A stretch of 64,000 nucleotides of DNA, from assembly GCA_035695105.1 (NCBI GenBank), contig DASSEV010000048.1:1-64000 (forward strand), in the 5' to 3' direction. The position numbers and the translations under genes are program-made. The notes under the pieces are model-generated. The model was not told the DNA's origin. It saw only the letters and a list, made by a program, of their open reading frames with translations, and did not search any database. This document shows positions 27,101-34,674 of the stretch, in pieces (positions within the stretch are counted from its first letter, which is position 1; each line of letters opens with the position of its first letter). This DNA comes from JAICYJ01 sp035695105. Its GTDB lineage: Bacteria > Actinomycetota > Thermoleophilia > Gaiellales > JAICJC01.

Positions 27101-27392
27101 CCTGCGGCACGCCGAACACGGCCATCACGGCGTCGCCGATGAACTTCTCGACCGTGCCGCCGAACGCGCTCGCGGCCTGCGACAGCTCGCTGTAGACGTC
27201 GCCGAGCAGCGAGCGCAGGTGCTCGGCGTCGAGCCGCATCGCGAGCTCCGTCGATCCGGCCATGTCCGCGAACAGGACGGTGGCCAGCTTGCGCTCCTCC
27301 ACCCCTCCCGGCTCGCCGGCCAGGGGTCGTCCGCAGGTCGGGCAGAAGCGGGCGCCTTCGGGCAGCCTGCCGCCGCAGGTGGGGCAGTTCAC
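24153..27392 (-). CDS. zinc ribbon - class III nucleotidyl cyclase - AAA ATPase - TPR regulator
   Basis: A 1079-residue multidomain protein. A double-CxxC zinc ribbon (CPTCGG and CPTCGR, residues 3-24) precedes a class III cyclase domain (about 35-200) with both metal Asp segments (FADMAGST and GDAVMAVFG) and the transition-state Asn/Arg in VNLAARL, so it may be active. Then comes an AAA/NB-ARC-like ATPase with FVGRRGEL, Walker A GEAGIGKT and Walker B LVVLEDVHWAE, and a helical TPR-like C-terminal half. This layout is common in actinobacterial signalling ATPases of unknown ligand. The start is GTG at 27392. It is convergent with the giant gene, with 7 bp between stops. Confidence 0.88.
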   Translation of the reverse strand: MNCPTCGGRLPEGARFCPTCGRPLAGEPGGVEERKLATVLFADMAGSTELAMRLDAEHLRSLLGDVYSELSQAASAFGGTVEKFIGDAVMAVFGVPQAHEDDPERAVRAALTMVSRAASVGRRHDVEIVLRVGIYTGVVVTGTSPGRDFLVTGEVVNLAARLQQAAEPGEVLIGEPTFRALEAIVRTTQPRSLVVKGRTGPVLAYAVERVAPATAYRMRRARGPFVGRRGELELIASLVARAVEHRRPHLVTVIGEAGIGKTRLAEEVVIELQHHPEPPVVWLGRCLPYGERGPYAPLSEVLLRAADVPADTSRDDARRMAEGHLRALLGEDAEGEIADVLRTAGLGDGRGHPQDDDLEGLGRGRDAWRRVLIALAGRRPTLVVLEDVHWAEPALLDLVESMATGDARVPLVLLCLARDDLLRAREDWGSGLRNATVVSLDAIDDEEMRRLAEGLPAGRDDARRVVELAGGNPFFLEEMLAMAAEGGRSMPPTVQGVIAARLDLLPLEEKRFIQHVAVIGRTFGEEELGVVTPEGGKRLVANLSRRDLLVPLGSGWGFKHVLIRDVAYETMPRSERARIHLELARWLEGKRDADSQAIAGHYASAVALGTQAAREDAVRMLLRAAADAREVYAHGLALRQAGLAQSLAQDDRERALAAEAVGDAQWMAENLDEALDAYGTALEAAHRAGLEGVEMARLSWKWVDLPTRWGGLQLREAPTREAIEAEIDDGLRNAAAAGARILRARLLVARALLIWRFETRLDPQRDALALADEALEIAEELEKPLVVSAALDARSALLNALRRYGEAAEADERRMSLIDRISSREEQMDICAATARTRTLLGDYAGAVAAANLADELVAGGDQRWVAWPARTRIEAYYYWDRWDDAMAAHERFLEVFRRGQRTRYVNVPALVAAVATAIHLLRGDRERADVMEQRVGRVPPQFDLIVGHALLGACEPELAIERVERVHIARHWALAITAEGQAALGRWDDLDATLQLLDGMEGIEGLPRLVAQVDRARGIAGDELALERALTGFDRLGCRFEHARCLELAGRAEEARRVYELFGAEPALGRCVARGRAG

Positions 27393-27557
27393 CCTGCGAA
27401 TCCGGCGGGCGGCGCGTCCGTCATGAGGGCCGTAGGATACCCATGCCGGGACTCCGCATCCGGGTCACCTGGCCGCCTCGTGGCTTCGTGGTGGCGCCCG
27501 GCCGGGACATGCCCCCTCACCGTGCGGCGCAGGGCGGCACATCCCGGCGTCCGAGCC
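27393..27557. other. 165-bp spacer before the cyclase-ATPase gene
   Basis: No open frame is supported. On the minus strand TATCCT, about 45 nt before the cyclase-ATPase start, is a weak -10 candidate. Confidence 0.3.
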
Positions 27558-27812
27558 TCATCCCACCGCCGCGGCCGTCATCGCATCGTCGGCGACGCCA
27601 AGATCCTCTGCCACCTCGCGCTCGAAGATGCACTCGTAGTAGCGGGCGGCGCCGAATGCCGCGACCCCCGGCGCGAAGATCTGAACGAGTCGCCAACCAT
27701 CGCGCGCATGACGGTTGACCACGTCCTGGTAGGTCGTGCGCGCCTTCTCGTTCGGCCCGAACAGCGCTGACAGGCTGCTCTCACCGATGCGAACGAAGCG
27801 GTACTCATACAT
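27558..27812 (-). CDS. small DUF4177-like protein
   Basis: An 84-residue protein starting MYEYRFVRIGE and containing the segment RHARDGWRLVQIFAP, the hallmark of short DUF4177-type proteins of unknown function (YEYKxV... then GWELVxV). No signal peptide or membrane segment is seen, and a longer C-terminal tail is acidic and Ala-rich. The start is unambiguous because an exceptionally long Shine-Dalgarno, AGGAGGTGATCC, ends 2 nt before the ATG. That suggests high translation, in contrast to the leaderless genes around it. It lies 165 bp upstream of the cyclase-ATPase gene on the same strand and is divergent from pepA. Confidence 0.8.
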   Translation of the reverse strand: MYEYRFVRIGESSLSALFGPNEKARTTYQDVVNRHARDGWRLVQIFAPGVAAFGAARYYECIFEREVAEDLGVADDAMTAAAVG

Positions 27813-27830
27813 CGGGATCACCTCCTCTCC
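27813..27830 (-). promoter_or_regulatory. full-length Shine-Dalgarno of the DUF4177 gene
   Basis: Read on the minus strand, AGGAGGTGATCC is complementary to twelve consecutive bases of the conserved 3' end of bacterial 16S rRNA (GGAUCACCUCCU). The core GGAGG lies about 7 to 9 nt before the ATG at 27812. Confidence 0.8.
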
Positions 27831-28023
27831 ACCGTCAGCGTCGCTCCCGGACCGGCACGACCGCATCAGCGAATGCACCGACCGCTGATCGGCCTTGATA
27901 CCCGCTTGCATCCCGCCCACCCGGCCAGAGCGACGCTGCACGGGACAGCGATTCGGGTCCCGGAGCGCGCCGGGTGCAGTACCCTTGCCGGGTTTTCGTC
28001 TCCCGACCCATGCGAGGGCATGC

Positions 28024-29529
28024 ATGAAGATCTCCACGTCGGCGGCCGCAGCCGCCTCGGCCAACGTCGACCTGCTTGCGGTCGCGGTGACAAAGCCGGT
28101 GGCGCTCGAGGGCGCTGCGGCAGAGCTCGACGGCGCGCTGGACGGCGCGATCTCCCGGCTCGTCAAGGCAAACGAGATTCGCGGGGCGGCCGGCCAGGTG
28201 ACCGTGCTGCACACGCAGCCCGGGGACGGCGTCCGCGCCCGGCGCGTCGCCGTCGTCGGGCTCGGCTCGCGTGAGCGCGCGGACGCGGAGTCGGTGCGCA
28301 ACGCCGCCGGCGCGGCCGTGCGCGCGCTCGCCGCCGCGCGCGGGCGCACCATCGGGTTCGTGCTCGACGGGCTGCCGCTCGAGACGGACGTGGCGGCGCG
28401 CTGCGCGGTCGACGGCGTCGTCATCGGCGGCTACCGCTTCGACCGCTACAAGACCCGCAACCGCAAGGATCTGCCGCAGCCGCCGTCGGCCCTGACGCTG
28501 ATCTCCTCCGACCGCTCGGCCGGCGCGGCCGCGCGGCGCGCCGGCCTGGTCGCCGACGCGGTCAACCGCGCGCGCGACCTGCAGCACATGCCGCCGAACG
28601 AGCTCGGCCCCGAGCAGCTGGCGCAGCGGGCACGCGAGATTGCGGCGGCACATCCGACGATGCGGGTCGAGGTGTGGGACGAGCGCAAGATCGCATCCCG
28701 TGGCATGGGCGCGTTCGCCGCGGTGGCGCAGGCGTCGAGCAAGCCGGCGCGCCTGATCGTGCTGCGCCACACCCCGCAGCGCGCGTCGCGGGCGGCGTCC
28801 GGGACGGTGCTGGGGATGATCGGCAAGGGGCTGACGTACGACAGCGGCGGCTACTCGCTGAAGCCGCCCAGCGCGCAGATCGGGATGAAGACGGACATGT
28901 CGGGGGCGGCCGCCGTCCTCGAGGCGTCCGGCGCGATCGCCGAGCTCGGGTTGCCCCTGAAGTTCGTGACCGTCGTCGGTGCCACCGAGAACATGATCGA
29001 TACCAATGCCTTCCGCGTCGACGATGTGCTCACAGCCGCGAACGGCAAGACCATCGAGATCACGAACACCGACGCCGAGGGCCGCCTGGTGCTGGCCGAC
29101 TGCCTCCACCACGCGCGCAGCCTGGGCGCGACGCACATGGTCGACCTGGCGACGCTGACCGGCGGGGTCGTCGTCGCGCTGGGCGACTACCACGCCGGCC
29201 TGATGGGAGTCGACCAGCCCTGGCTCGACCGCGTGCGCGATGCCGGGGAGCGCGCCGGCGAGCACGTCTGGCAGCTGCCGCTGCACGACACCTACAAGCG
29301 CCTCTTCAAGTCCGACATCGCCGACATGGCCAACTCGTCGAGCCAGCGGATGGCGCTGGCCCCCTACGCAGGCCAGTTCCTCAAGGAGTTCGCGGGCGAC
29401 GGCCCGTGGGCCCATCTCGATATCGCGGGCACGGCCGACCTGTCGCGGTCGCGCGGTGACTACGTCGGCAAGGGCGGCACGGGCTACGGCGTCCGCCTGC
29501 TCGTCGAGCTGGCCGAGTCGCTCTGCTGA
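28024..29529 (+). CDS. pepA: leucyl aminopeptidase (M17)
   Basis: A 501-residue dizinc exopeptidase that removes N-terminal residues from peptides in the cytoplasm. The N-terminal macro-like domain is variable. The C-terminal catalytic domain has GKGLTYDSGGYSLKP with the metal-binding Lys and Asp, KTDMSGAA, and the family signature NTDAEGRLVLAD. The ATG at 28024 begins the conserved domain; further upstream in frame is non-homologous. It overlaps the next ATG (TGATG). A TACCCT hexamer near 27980 could be a -10, giving a leader of about 40 nt. Confidence 0.93.
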   Translation: MKISTSAAAAASANVDLLAVAVTKPVALEGAAAELDGALDGAISRLVKANEIRGAAGQVTVLHTQPGDGVRARRVAVVGLGSRERADAESVRNAAGAAVRALAAARGRTIGFVLDGLPLETDVAARCAVDGVVIGGYRFDRYKTRNRKDLPQPPSALTLISSDRSAGAAARRAGLVADAVNRARDLQHMPPNELGPEQLAQRAREIAAAHPTMRVEVWDERKIASRGMGAFAAVAQASSKPARLIVLRHTPQRASRAASGTVLGMIGKGLTYDSGGYSLKPPSAQIGMKTDMSGAAAVLEASGAIAELGLPLKFVTVVGATENMIDTNAFRVDDVLTAANGKTIEITNTDAEGRLVLADCLHHARSLGATHMVDLATLTGGVVVALGDYHAGLMGVDQPWLDRVRDAGERAGEHVWQLPLHDTYKRLFKSDIADMANSSSQRMALAPYAGQFLKEFAGDGPWAHLDIAGTADLSRSRGDYVGKGGTGYGVRLLVELAESLC

Positions 29530-30668
29530 TGGCGCTCGGCTACGACCTGGATGCCGAGCATGAGCAGCTCCGCGCGACCGTGCGCGAGTTCGCCGAGACG
29601 CGGATCGCGCCGGTAGCCGAGGAGCTCGACCGGGATGCCCGCTTCCCGGTGGAGCTGGTCGCAGAGGCCGCCGAGCTCGGGCTGCTCGGCATCCCGTTGC
29701 CCGAGGACGTCGGCGGGGCCGGCTTCGACACGCTCGCCTACGCGATCGCGGTGGAGGAGCTGGCCCGGATCGACAGCTCCTTTGCCATCACCGTGGCCGC
29801 GCACACCTCGCTCGGCACGATGCCGATCCACCTGTTCGGCACCGACGAGCAGCGCGGTCGCTGGCTGCCGCAGCTCGCATCCGGTCGGCGGCTCGCCGCC
29901 TTCGGGCTGACCGAGCCGGGAGCGGGCTCGGACGCCGGTGCCACGCGGACGACCGCCCGGCTGGAGGGCGGCGAGTGGGTGATCGACGGCTCCAAGATGT
30001 TCATCACCAACGCCGGCACGCCGTTGTCCGCGCTGGTGACGATCACGGCGCGCACCGGCGACGACGAGATCTCGAACATCGTCGTGGAGAACGGCACGCC
30101 CGGATACGAGCAGTCCCAGCCTCTGAAGAAGATGGGCTGGCACTCCTCGGACACCAGGGAGCTGACGTTCAGCGGGTGCCGGGTGCCTGAGGGCAACCTG
30201 CTCGGCCCGCGCGGCGCCGGGTTCAGGCAGTTCCTCGAGATCCTCGACGGTGGCCGCATCAGCGTGGCTGCGCTCGGTCTGGGGATGGCGCAGGGCGCCT
30301 TCGAGATGGGCCTGCGCTACGCGGCGGAGCGCCAGCAGTTCGGCAGGCCGATCGGACGCTTCCAGGCGGTGCAGTTCAAGCTGGCCGACATGGCCACCGA
30401 GATCGAGGCCGGACGCAACCTCGTCTACAAGGCGGCATGGCTGAAGGACCAGGGCCGCCCGTTCGCCCACCAGGCGGCGATGGCGAAGCTCTACACCGGC
30501 GAGCTCGCCCGGCGGGCGTGCAACGAGTCGCTTCAGATCCACGGCGGGTACGGCTTCATGGACGAGTACCCGATCAGCCGCTTCTACCGGGACGCGAAGG
30601 TGCTCGAGATCGGCGAGGGCACCAACGAGGTGCAGCGGCTGGTGATCGCGCGCGGGCTCGGTCTGTGA
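29529..30668 (+). CDS. acyl-CoA dehydrogenase
   Basis: A 379-residue flavoenzyme that introduces the alpha-beta double bond in acyl-CoA. It contains AFGLTEPGAGSDAGATRTTA (FAD site), SRFYRDAKV and the catalytic Glu in EIGEGTNEVQRLVIAR near the C terminus. The Glu position is that of short/medium-chain enzymes rather than isovaleryl-CoA dehydrogenase, so a general fatty or branched-acid role is likely; substrate cannot be fixed. It overlaps pepA by 1 bp and the next gene by 4 bp. Confidence 0.9.
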   Translation: MALGYDLDAEHEQLRATVREFAETRIAPVAEELDRDARFPVELVAEAAELGLLGIPLPEDVGGAGFDTLAYAIAVEELARIDSSFAITVAAHTSLGTMPIHLFGTDEQRGRWLPQLASGRRLAAFGLTEPGAGSDAGATRTTARLEGGEWVIDGSKMFITNAGTPLSALVTITARTGDDEISNIVVENGTPGYEQSQPLKKMGWHSSDTRELTFSGCRVPEGNLLGPRGAGFRQFLEILDGGRISVAALGLGMAQGAFEMGLRYAAERQQFGRPIGRFQAVQFKLADMATEIEAGRNLVYKAAWLKDQGRPFAHQAAMAKLYTGELARRACNESLQIHGGYGFMDEYPISRFYRDAKVLEIGEGTNEVQRLVIARGLGL

Positions 30669-31198
30669 CCGCAGCCCAGAGCGTTCAGATCGGCGGCGCC
30701 GTGCTCGCCCTGGGCGTGCTGCTGGGAACGATCGGCGCGCGCCTGGCACCGGCCGGCGCGTGGCGGCGGGGGCTCGAGGACACCGGCATCATCCTCGGCT
30801 GTGGCGCACCCGCGGTGGCGCTGATCGCGCGCTACCTGCAGCACCGGTCATGGCCGGGAGCCGCGATCATCGCCGTCGCCTACGGCGGCTTCTACCTGAT
30901 CCGCATGCGGCAGCTGCGGCGCGCCAATCGCGACGGTGTGCGCCGGCTGCTCGGGCTGCACAAGGACGCGACCTACGGCGAGGTGCTGCAACAGGTGGAG
31001 CGGATCGAGCCGCGCGAGGTGACGGCGACCGGGCAGCTCATCCTCACGGCCGCCGCGGTCGCCATGCTGGCGGTGGGCGTCGCCGTCGATCACTTCACGG
31101 CGGCGTTGGCCGGCGTGGCACTGGGGGTCGCCGAGGGCACGGTGCGAGCGGCCTACCGGCGAGCCCTGGCCCGCAAGGTGCGGGCGATCGGGCACTGA
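30665..31198 (+). CDS. predicted membrane protein of unknown function
   Basis: A 177-residue protein with about four to five hydrophobic segments: near residues 7-27, 42-58, 66-80, and a pair near 125-160. A cytoplasmic-looking basic stretch in the middle contains LRRANRDGVRRLLGL. It starts with GTG in a 4-bp overlap with the acyl-CoA dehydrogenase, so it is co-transcribed with it. No family is recognised. The 3' end is 8 bp from the convergent ilvA stop. Confidence 0.75.
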   Translation: MTAAQSVQIGGAVLALGVLLGTIGARLAPAGAWRRGLEDTGIILGCGAPAVALIARYLQHRSWPGAAIIAVAYGGFYLIRMRQLRRANRDGVRRLLGLHKDATYGEVLQQVERIEPREVTATGQLILTAAAVAMLAVGVAVDHFTAALAGVALGVAEGTVRAAYRRALARKVRAIGH

Positions 31199-31206
31199 CC
31201 CGCGGG

Positions 31207-32424
31207 TCAGCGCATCCGCGTGACCGGATACCCGTTGCTGCGCACGAGCGCGACGATCTGCTCGGCGTGCGCCTCGTCGCGGGTTTCCAGGATCAGTTCG
31301 ATGCCCGTCTCGGCAACGGCCACCTCGACGCTCTCGCGGTGGTGCGAGACGACCAGAATGTTCACGTGCGCATCGGAGATCACGCGCAGCAGCTCCATCA
31401 GCTGCCCGGGCCGGTCGATCAGGCGCGTGCGGATCACCAGGTAGCGGCCCTGGTTGGTGAGGCCGAAGCGGATCACCTGCATCAGCAGCGGCGTGTCGAT
31501 GTTGCCACCCGAGAGCACGGCCACCACCTTGCGCCCGGTCACCCGCCCGGCGAGCACCGCCGCCAGGCCGACGGCGCCGGCGCCCTCAACCACGGCCTTC
31601 GACCGCTCGAGCAGGTGCACGATCGCCTGCCCGATCTCGGCGTCGGTGACGGTGACGACGTCGTCGACCAGCTCCCGGATCAGCGAGAACGTCAGCTCGC
31701 CCGGCCGCTTCACGGCGATGCCGTCCGCGATCGTCGTGGTCTGGTGCACCGGCTCGATCTCGCCCTTGCCCAGCGAGCTCACGTAGGGGGCGCACCCCGC
31801 CGCCTGAACACCCACCACCCGCACCTGCGGGTGCTGCGCCTTGATCGCGCTGGCGATGCCCGACAGCAGGCCGCCTCCGCCGAGCGGGACGACGACGGTG
31901 TCCACGTCCGGCACCTCCTCGAGGATCTCCAGGCCGACGGTGCCCTGCCCGGTGATCACGGCAGGGTCGTCGAAAGGATGCACGAGCGTCGCGCCGGTGC
32001 GCGAGGCGGCCGCTTGCGCAGCCGCCACAGCGTCGTCGACGCTGTCGCCGACCAGCTGCACGCGGGCGCCGTAGCCCTCCGTCGCGCCCACCTTGGCCAG
32101 CGAGGCGGCGCCGGGCATGAAGACGGTTGCCGGCACGCCCGCCAGCCGCGCGGCAAATGCGACCGCCTGGGCATGGTTTCCCGCGGAGGGCGCGATCACG
32201 CCCGCCTCGCGCTGCTCCGGGCTGAGAGACTGCAGCTTGGTGTAGGCGCCGCGGATCTTGAAGGAGCCCGTGCGCTGCTGGTTCTCGTGCTTCAGGTAGA
32301 CGTCGCAGCCGGCCCAGTCGGAGAACGTCTGCGACCGGTGCAGGGGCGTGCGATGTGCGACACCGCGCAGGGCCTCGGCGGCCGCTCGGATGTTCTCGAC
32401 CGGGATCACGGGAGCGCGGAACAT
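31207..32424 (-). CDS. ilvA: threonine dehydratase (threonine ammonia-lyase)
   Basis: A 405-residue PLP enzyme deaminating threonine to 2-oxobutanoate, the entry to isoleucine synthesis. The PLP lysine is in GSFKIRGAY, the phosphate loop is VPLGGGGLLSG, and SAGNHAQAVA is typical. A C-terminal ACT-like domain (from about residue 325, LVIRTRLIDRPGQL) resembles the catabolic/TdcB-like or short IlvA type with a single ACT domain. The ATG at 32424 has no Shine-Dalgarno. A TACCCT on this strand (32457-32452) within a palindrome shared with the iron permease promoter may drive it. Confidence 0.9.
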   Translation of the reverse strand: MFRAPVIPVENIRAAAEALRGVAHRTPLHRSQTFSDWAGCDVYLKHENQQRTGSFKIRGAYTKLQSLSPEQREAGVIAPSAGNHAQAVAFAARLAGVPATVFMPGAASLAKVGATEGYGARVQLVGDSVDDAVAAAQAAASRTGATLVHPFDDPAVITGQGTVGLEILEEVPDVDTVVVPLGGGGLLSGIASAIKAQHPQVRVVGVQAAGCAPYVSSLGKGEIEPVHQTTTIADGIAVKRPGELTFSLIRELVDDVVTVTDAEIGQAIVHLLERSKAVVEGAGAVGLAAVLAGRVTGRKVVAVLSGGNIDTPLLMQVIRFGLTNQGRYLVIRTRLIDRPGQLMELLRVISDAHVNILVVSHHRESVEVAVAETGIELILETRDEAHAEQIVALVRSNGYPVTRMR

Positions 32425-32449
32425 ATCCCGTTTGCGTCGTTCGCAGAAC

Positions 32450-32463
32450 TTAGGGTACCCTAA
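32450..32463. promoter_or_regulatory. perfect 14-bp palindrome, DtxR/IdeR-like iron box candidate
   Basis: TTAGGGTACCCTAA is a perfect palindrome 6 nt before the GTG start of the FTR1 permease and 25 nt before the divergent ilvA start. It contains TACCCT on both strands, usable as -10 of a leaderless permease mRNA. The outer TTAGG...CCTAA resembles the half-sites of DtxR/IdeR iron boxes. An Fe-dependent repressor here would occlude the -10 when iron is plentiful. The palindrome is seen directly; the regulator is inferred. Confidence 0.55.
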
Positions 32464-32469
32464 TCCGCA

Positions 32470-33195
32470 GTGCTGGGATCGCTCTTCATCACGCTCCGTG
32501 AGGGCTTCGAGGCCGCCCTCATCGTCGGGATCGTGCTGGCCTACCTGCGCAAGAGCGGAGCGTCCGACCGGGCGCGCCACGTCTGGGCCGGTGTCGGCGC
32601 GGCGGTGGTCGCCAGCGTCGCCATGGGCGGCGTCATCTTCGCCGCAGGCGGCGAGCTCAAGGGCAACAGCGAGGCCCTGTACGAGGCGACGGCAATGCTG
32701 CTTGCGGCGGGCGTGCTCACCTGGATGATCTTCTGGATGCAGCGCCAGGCCCGCGGGCTCGGCGGCGCGCTCCGGCAGCGGGTGTCCGACGCGCTGGTAA
32801 TGGGTGGAGGCGCGCTCTTCTGGCTGGCCTTCGTCTCGGTCGGCCGCGAGGGCATCGAGACGTCGCTCTTCCTGTACGCCGCCACCGGCACCGACTCCGC
32901 GGCGGCCACGCTCGCCGGAGGCGTGATCGGGCTCGTGGCAGCGGTGGTGCTCGGGGTGCTCGTCTACCGCGGTGCGGCCCACCTCAACCTCGGCACCTTC
33001 TTCAAGATCACCAGCGTGCTCGTGCTGGCATTCGCCGCGTACCTGATCGCAGGCGCAATGCACGCGCTGGGCGAGTTGGCGGGCAACGAGGCGCTCAAGG
33101 AGGGCGCCTACGTGGTCGCGCTGCTGTACGTGATCGGCACCGTCTGGGCGTACCTGCGCCCGCCGGCCGCGCTGGCACGGGCTCTCGGCAAGTAA
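32470..33195 (+). CDS. FTR1-family iron permease
   Basis: A 241-residue polytopic membrane protein with about seven hydrophobic segments. It carries two REXXE-type iron-binding motifs of the FTR1/EfeU family, REGFE (residues 10-14) and REGIE (about 134-138), each inside a membrane helix. It would import ferric iron. No EfeO or EfeB partner gene lies next to it, so it may act alone or with partners elsewhere. The GTG start sits immediately after the TTAGGGTACCCTAA palindrome. The stop TAA overlaps the predicted -10 of ppa. Confidence 0.88.
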   Translation: MLGSLFITLREGFEAALIVGIVLAYLRKSGASDRARHVWAGVGAAVVASVAMGGVIFAAGGELKGNSEALYEATAMLLAAGVLTWMIFWMQRQARGLGGALRQRVSDALVMGGGALFWLAFVSVGREGIETSLFLYAATGTDSAAATLAGGVIGLVAAVVLGVLVYRGAAHLNLGTFFKITSVLVLAFAAYLIAGAMHALGELAGNEALKEGAYVVALLYVIGTVWAYLRPPAALARALGK

Positions 33196-33198
33196 GCT
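33193..33198 (+). promoter_or_regulatory. leaderless -10 element overlapping permease stop
   Basis: TAAGCT fits TANNNT. The TAA is the stop codon of the iron permease, and the hexamer ends 7 nt before the ppa ATG at 33206. It predicts a separate leaderless ppa transcript. Confidence 0.45.
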
Positions 33199-33205
33199 CG
33201 TCCCG

Positions 33206-33715
33206 ATGACAGCCGACGGCGACCAGCCGCTGTACGCCTTCGTCGAGATCCCGAAGGGCAGCCGGAACAAGTACGAATATGACCCGCAGCTCGGGCAGGT
33301 CGTCCTCGACCGCACGCTGTGGACGAGCGTCGTCTATCCGGCCGACTACGGGTTCCTGATCGACACGCTCGGCCGTGACGGCGACCCCGTGGATGCCGTC
33401 ATCCTCGTCGCCGAGCCCACGTTCCCCGGATGCGTGATCCCGGTCGAGCCGATCGGCGTATTCGAGATGCGCGACGAGAAGGGCGAGGACGACAAGGTGC
33501 TCTGCGTGCCGTTCAAGGATCCCAAGTGGAGCCACATGCACGACATCGGCGACATCCGCGACTCGCTGCTCGACGAGATCGCCCACTTCTTCGATGTCTA
33601 CAAGGACCTCGAGCACGACGCCGAGGTGACTGTCGGCGGGTGGCACGGCCGCGAGTACGCCGACCAGGTGATCGCCGAGGGCCGGGCAGCGTTCGCGAGC
33701 GCGAGCGCGCCCTAG
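33206..33715 (+). CDS. ppa: inorganic pyrophosphatase
   Basis: A 169-residue family I soluble pyrophosphatase that hydrolyses PPi and pulls biosynthetic reactions forward. It shows EIPKGSRNKYEYD at the N terminus, YPADYGF, and the metal-binding signature DGDPVDAVIL. Length matches the bacterial enzyme. The TAG stop overlaps the convergent meaB stop (shared CTAG). Confidence 0.95.
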   Translation: MTADGDQPLYAFVEIPKGSRNKYEYDPQLGQVVLDRTLWTSVVYPADYGFLIDTLGRDGDPVDAVILVAEPTFPGCVIPVEPIGVFEMRDEKGEDDKVLCVPFKDPKWSHMHDIGDIRDSLLDEIAHFFDVYKDLEHDAEVTVGGWHGREYADQVIAEGRAAFASASAP

Positions 33716-34674
33716 CGCCGCAGCACGCGCTCGGCGATCTCGCGCGTGGCCGTCAGCGGGTCGAGCTCGCGGGCATGCACGCGGTCGAGGATGGCCCGCA
33801 CCTCCGGATCCTCGGCCACCGCCTCGCTCAGCCGCCGGCGCGCCTGGGCGACCGCCACCGCCACCACCTCGTGCTCGATGCTGCGGCGCCGCCGGCGTTG
33901 GAGGCCGTCGTCGCGCTCGAGGAACGCCCGGTGGTCGAGCACGGCCTGCCAGAGGTCGGCGACGCCCTCGCCGCGGATCGCCTCGGTCTCCACGATCGGC
34001 ACCTTCCACTCGCGGCCGCGATCCAGCGACAGGATCGACCGGATCTCGCTGCGCATCGTCCGGGCCGCCGGATGATCCGACTTGTTGATCACGATCACGT
34101 CGGGGATCTCCATCACTCCGGCCTTCAGCGCCTGCACCGAGTCGCCGGAGCCGGGCATCAGCACCAGCACCACCGTGTCGGCGCTGGTCGCCACGTCCAC
34201 CTCGCTCTGCCCCACGCCCACCGTCTCGAGCAGCAGCACGTCCTTCCCCGACGCGTCGAGCACCAGCAGCGCCTGCAGCGTCGCCTCCGAGATCCCGCCC
34301 AGGTGCCCCCGCGTCGACATCGACCGGATGAACACCCCGTGATCGAGGAAGTGCTCGGACAGGCGGATGCGATCCCCCAGCACCGCGCCCTGGGAGAAGG
34401 GGCTGGACGGGTCGACGGAGACCACCCCGACCGTCCGCTCGTCGCGGCGAAGCAGCGTCACCAGCGCCGACAGGAGGCTTGACTTGCCGACGCCCGGCGG
34501 CCCCGTGAAGCCTGCGACGATCGAGCTGCCCGTGTGCGGGTAGAGCTCGGCGACGAGCTGGTAGGCCTCGGGATCGCGGTTCTCGACCAGGGTGATCGCC
34601 CGCGCGACCGCGCGCTTCTCTCCGGAGAGCACGCCGTCACGCAGTGACGTCAGGTCGAAGGCGCGGCGGCTCAT
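33712..34674 (-). CDS. meaB: MeaB/ArgK-type GTPase
   Basis: A 320-residue SIMIBI-class G protein that guards methylmalonyl-CoA mutase or related B12 mutases during cofactor loading. Walker A is GPPGVGKSSL; VDPSSPFSQGAVLGDRIRL, ETVGVGQSE and NKSD complete the nucleotide site. The C-terminal helical region mediates dimerisation in the family. No mutase subunit lies within the window. The ATG overlaps the hisC stop by 4 bp, so the two are co-transcribed. Confidence 0.92.
   Translation of the reverse strand: MSRRAFDLTSLRDGVLSGEKRAVARAITLVENRDPEAYQLVAELYPHTGSSIVAGFTGPPGVGKSSLLSALVTLLRRDERTVGVVSVDPSSPFSQGAVLGDRIRLSEHFLDHGVFIRSMSTRGHLGGISEATLQALLVLDASGKDVLLLETVGVGQSEVDVATSADTVVLVLMPGSGDSVQALKAGVMEIPDVIVINKSDHPAARTMRSEIRSILSLDRGREWKVPIVETEAIRGEGVADLWQAVLDHRAFLERDDGLQRRRRRSIEHEVVAVAVAQARRRLSEAVAEDPEVRAILDRVHARELDPLTATREIAERVLRR

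Noticed and set aside
30760..32463. 567-codon plus-strand frame across the membrane protein and ilvA
   Set aside because: Same reason: opposite or offset to recognised genes and no family signature.
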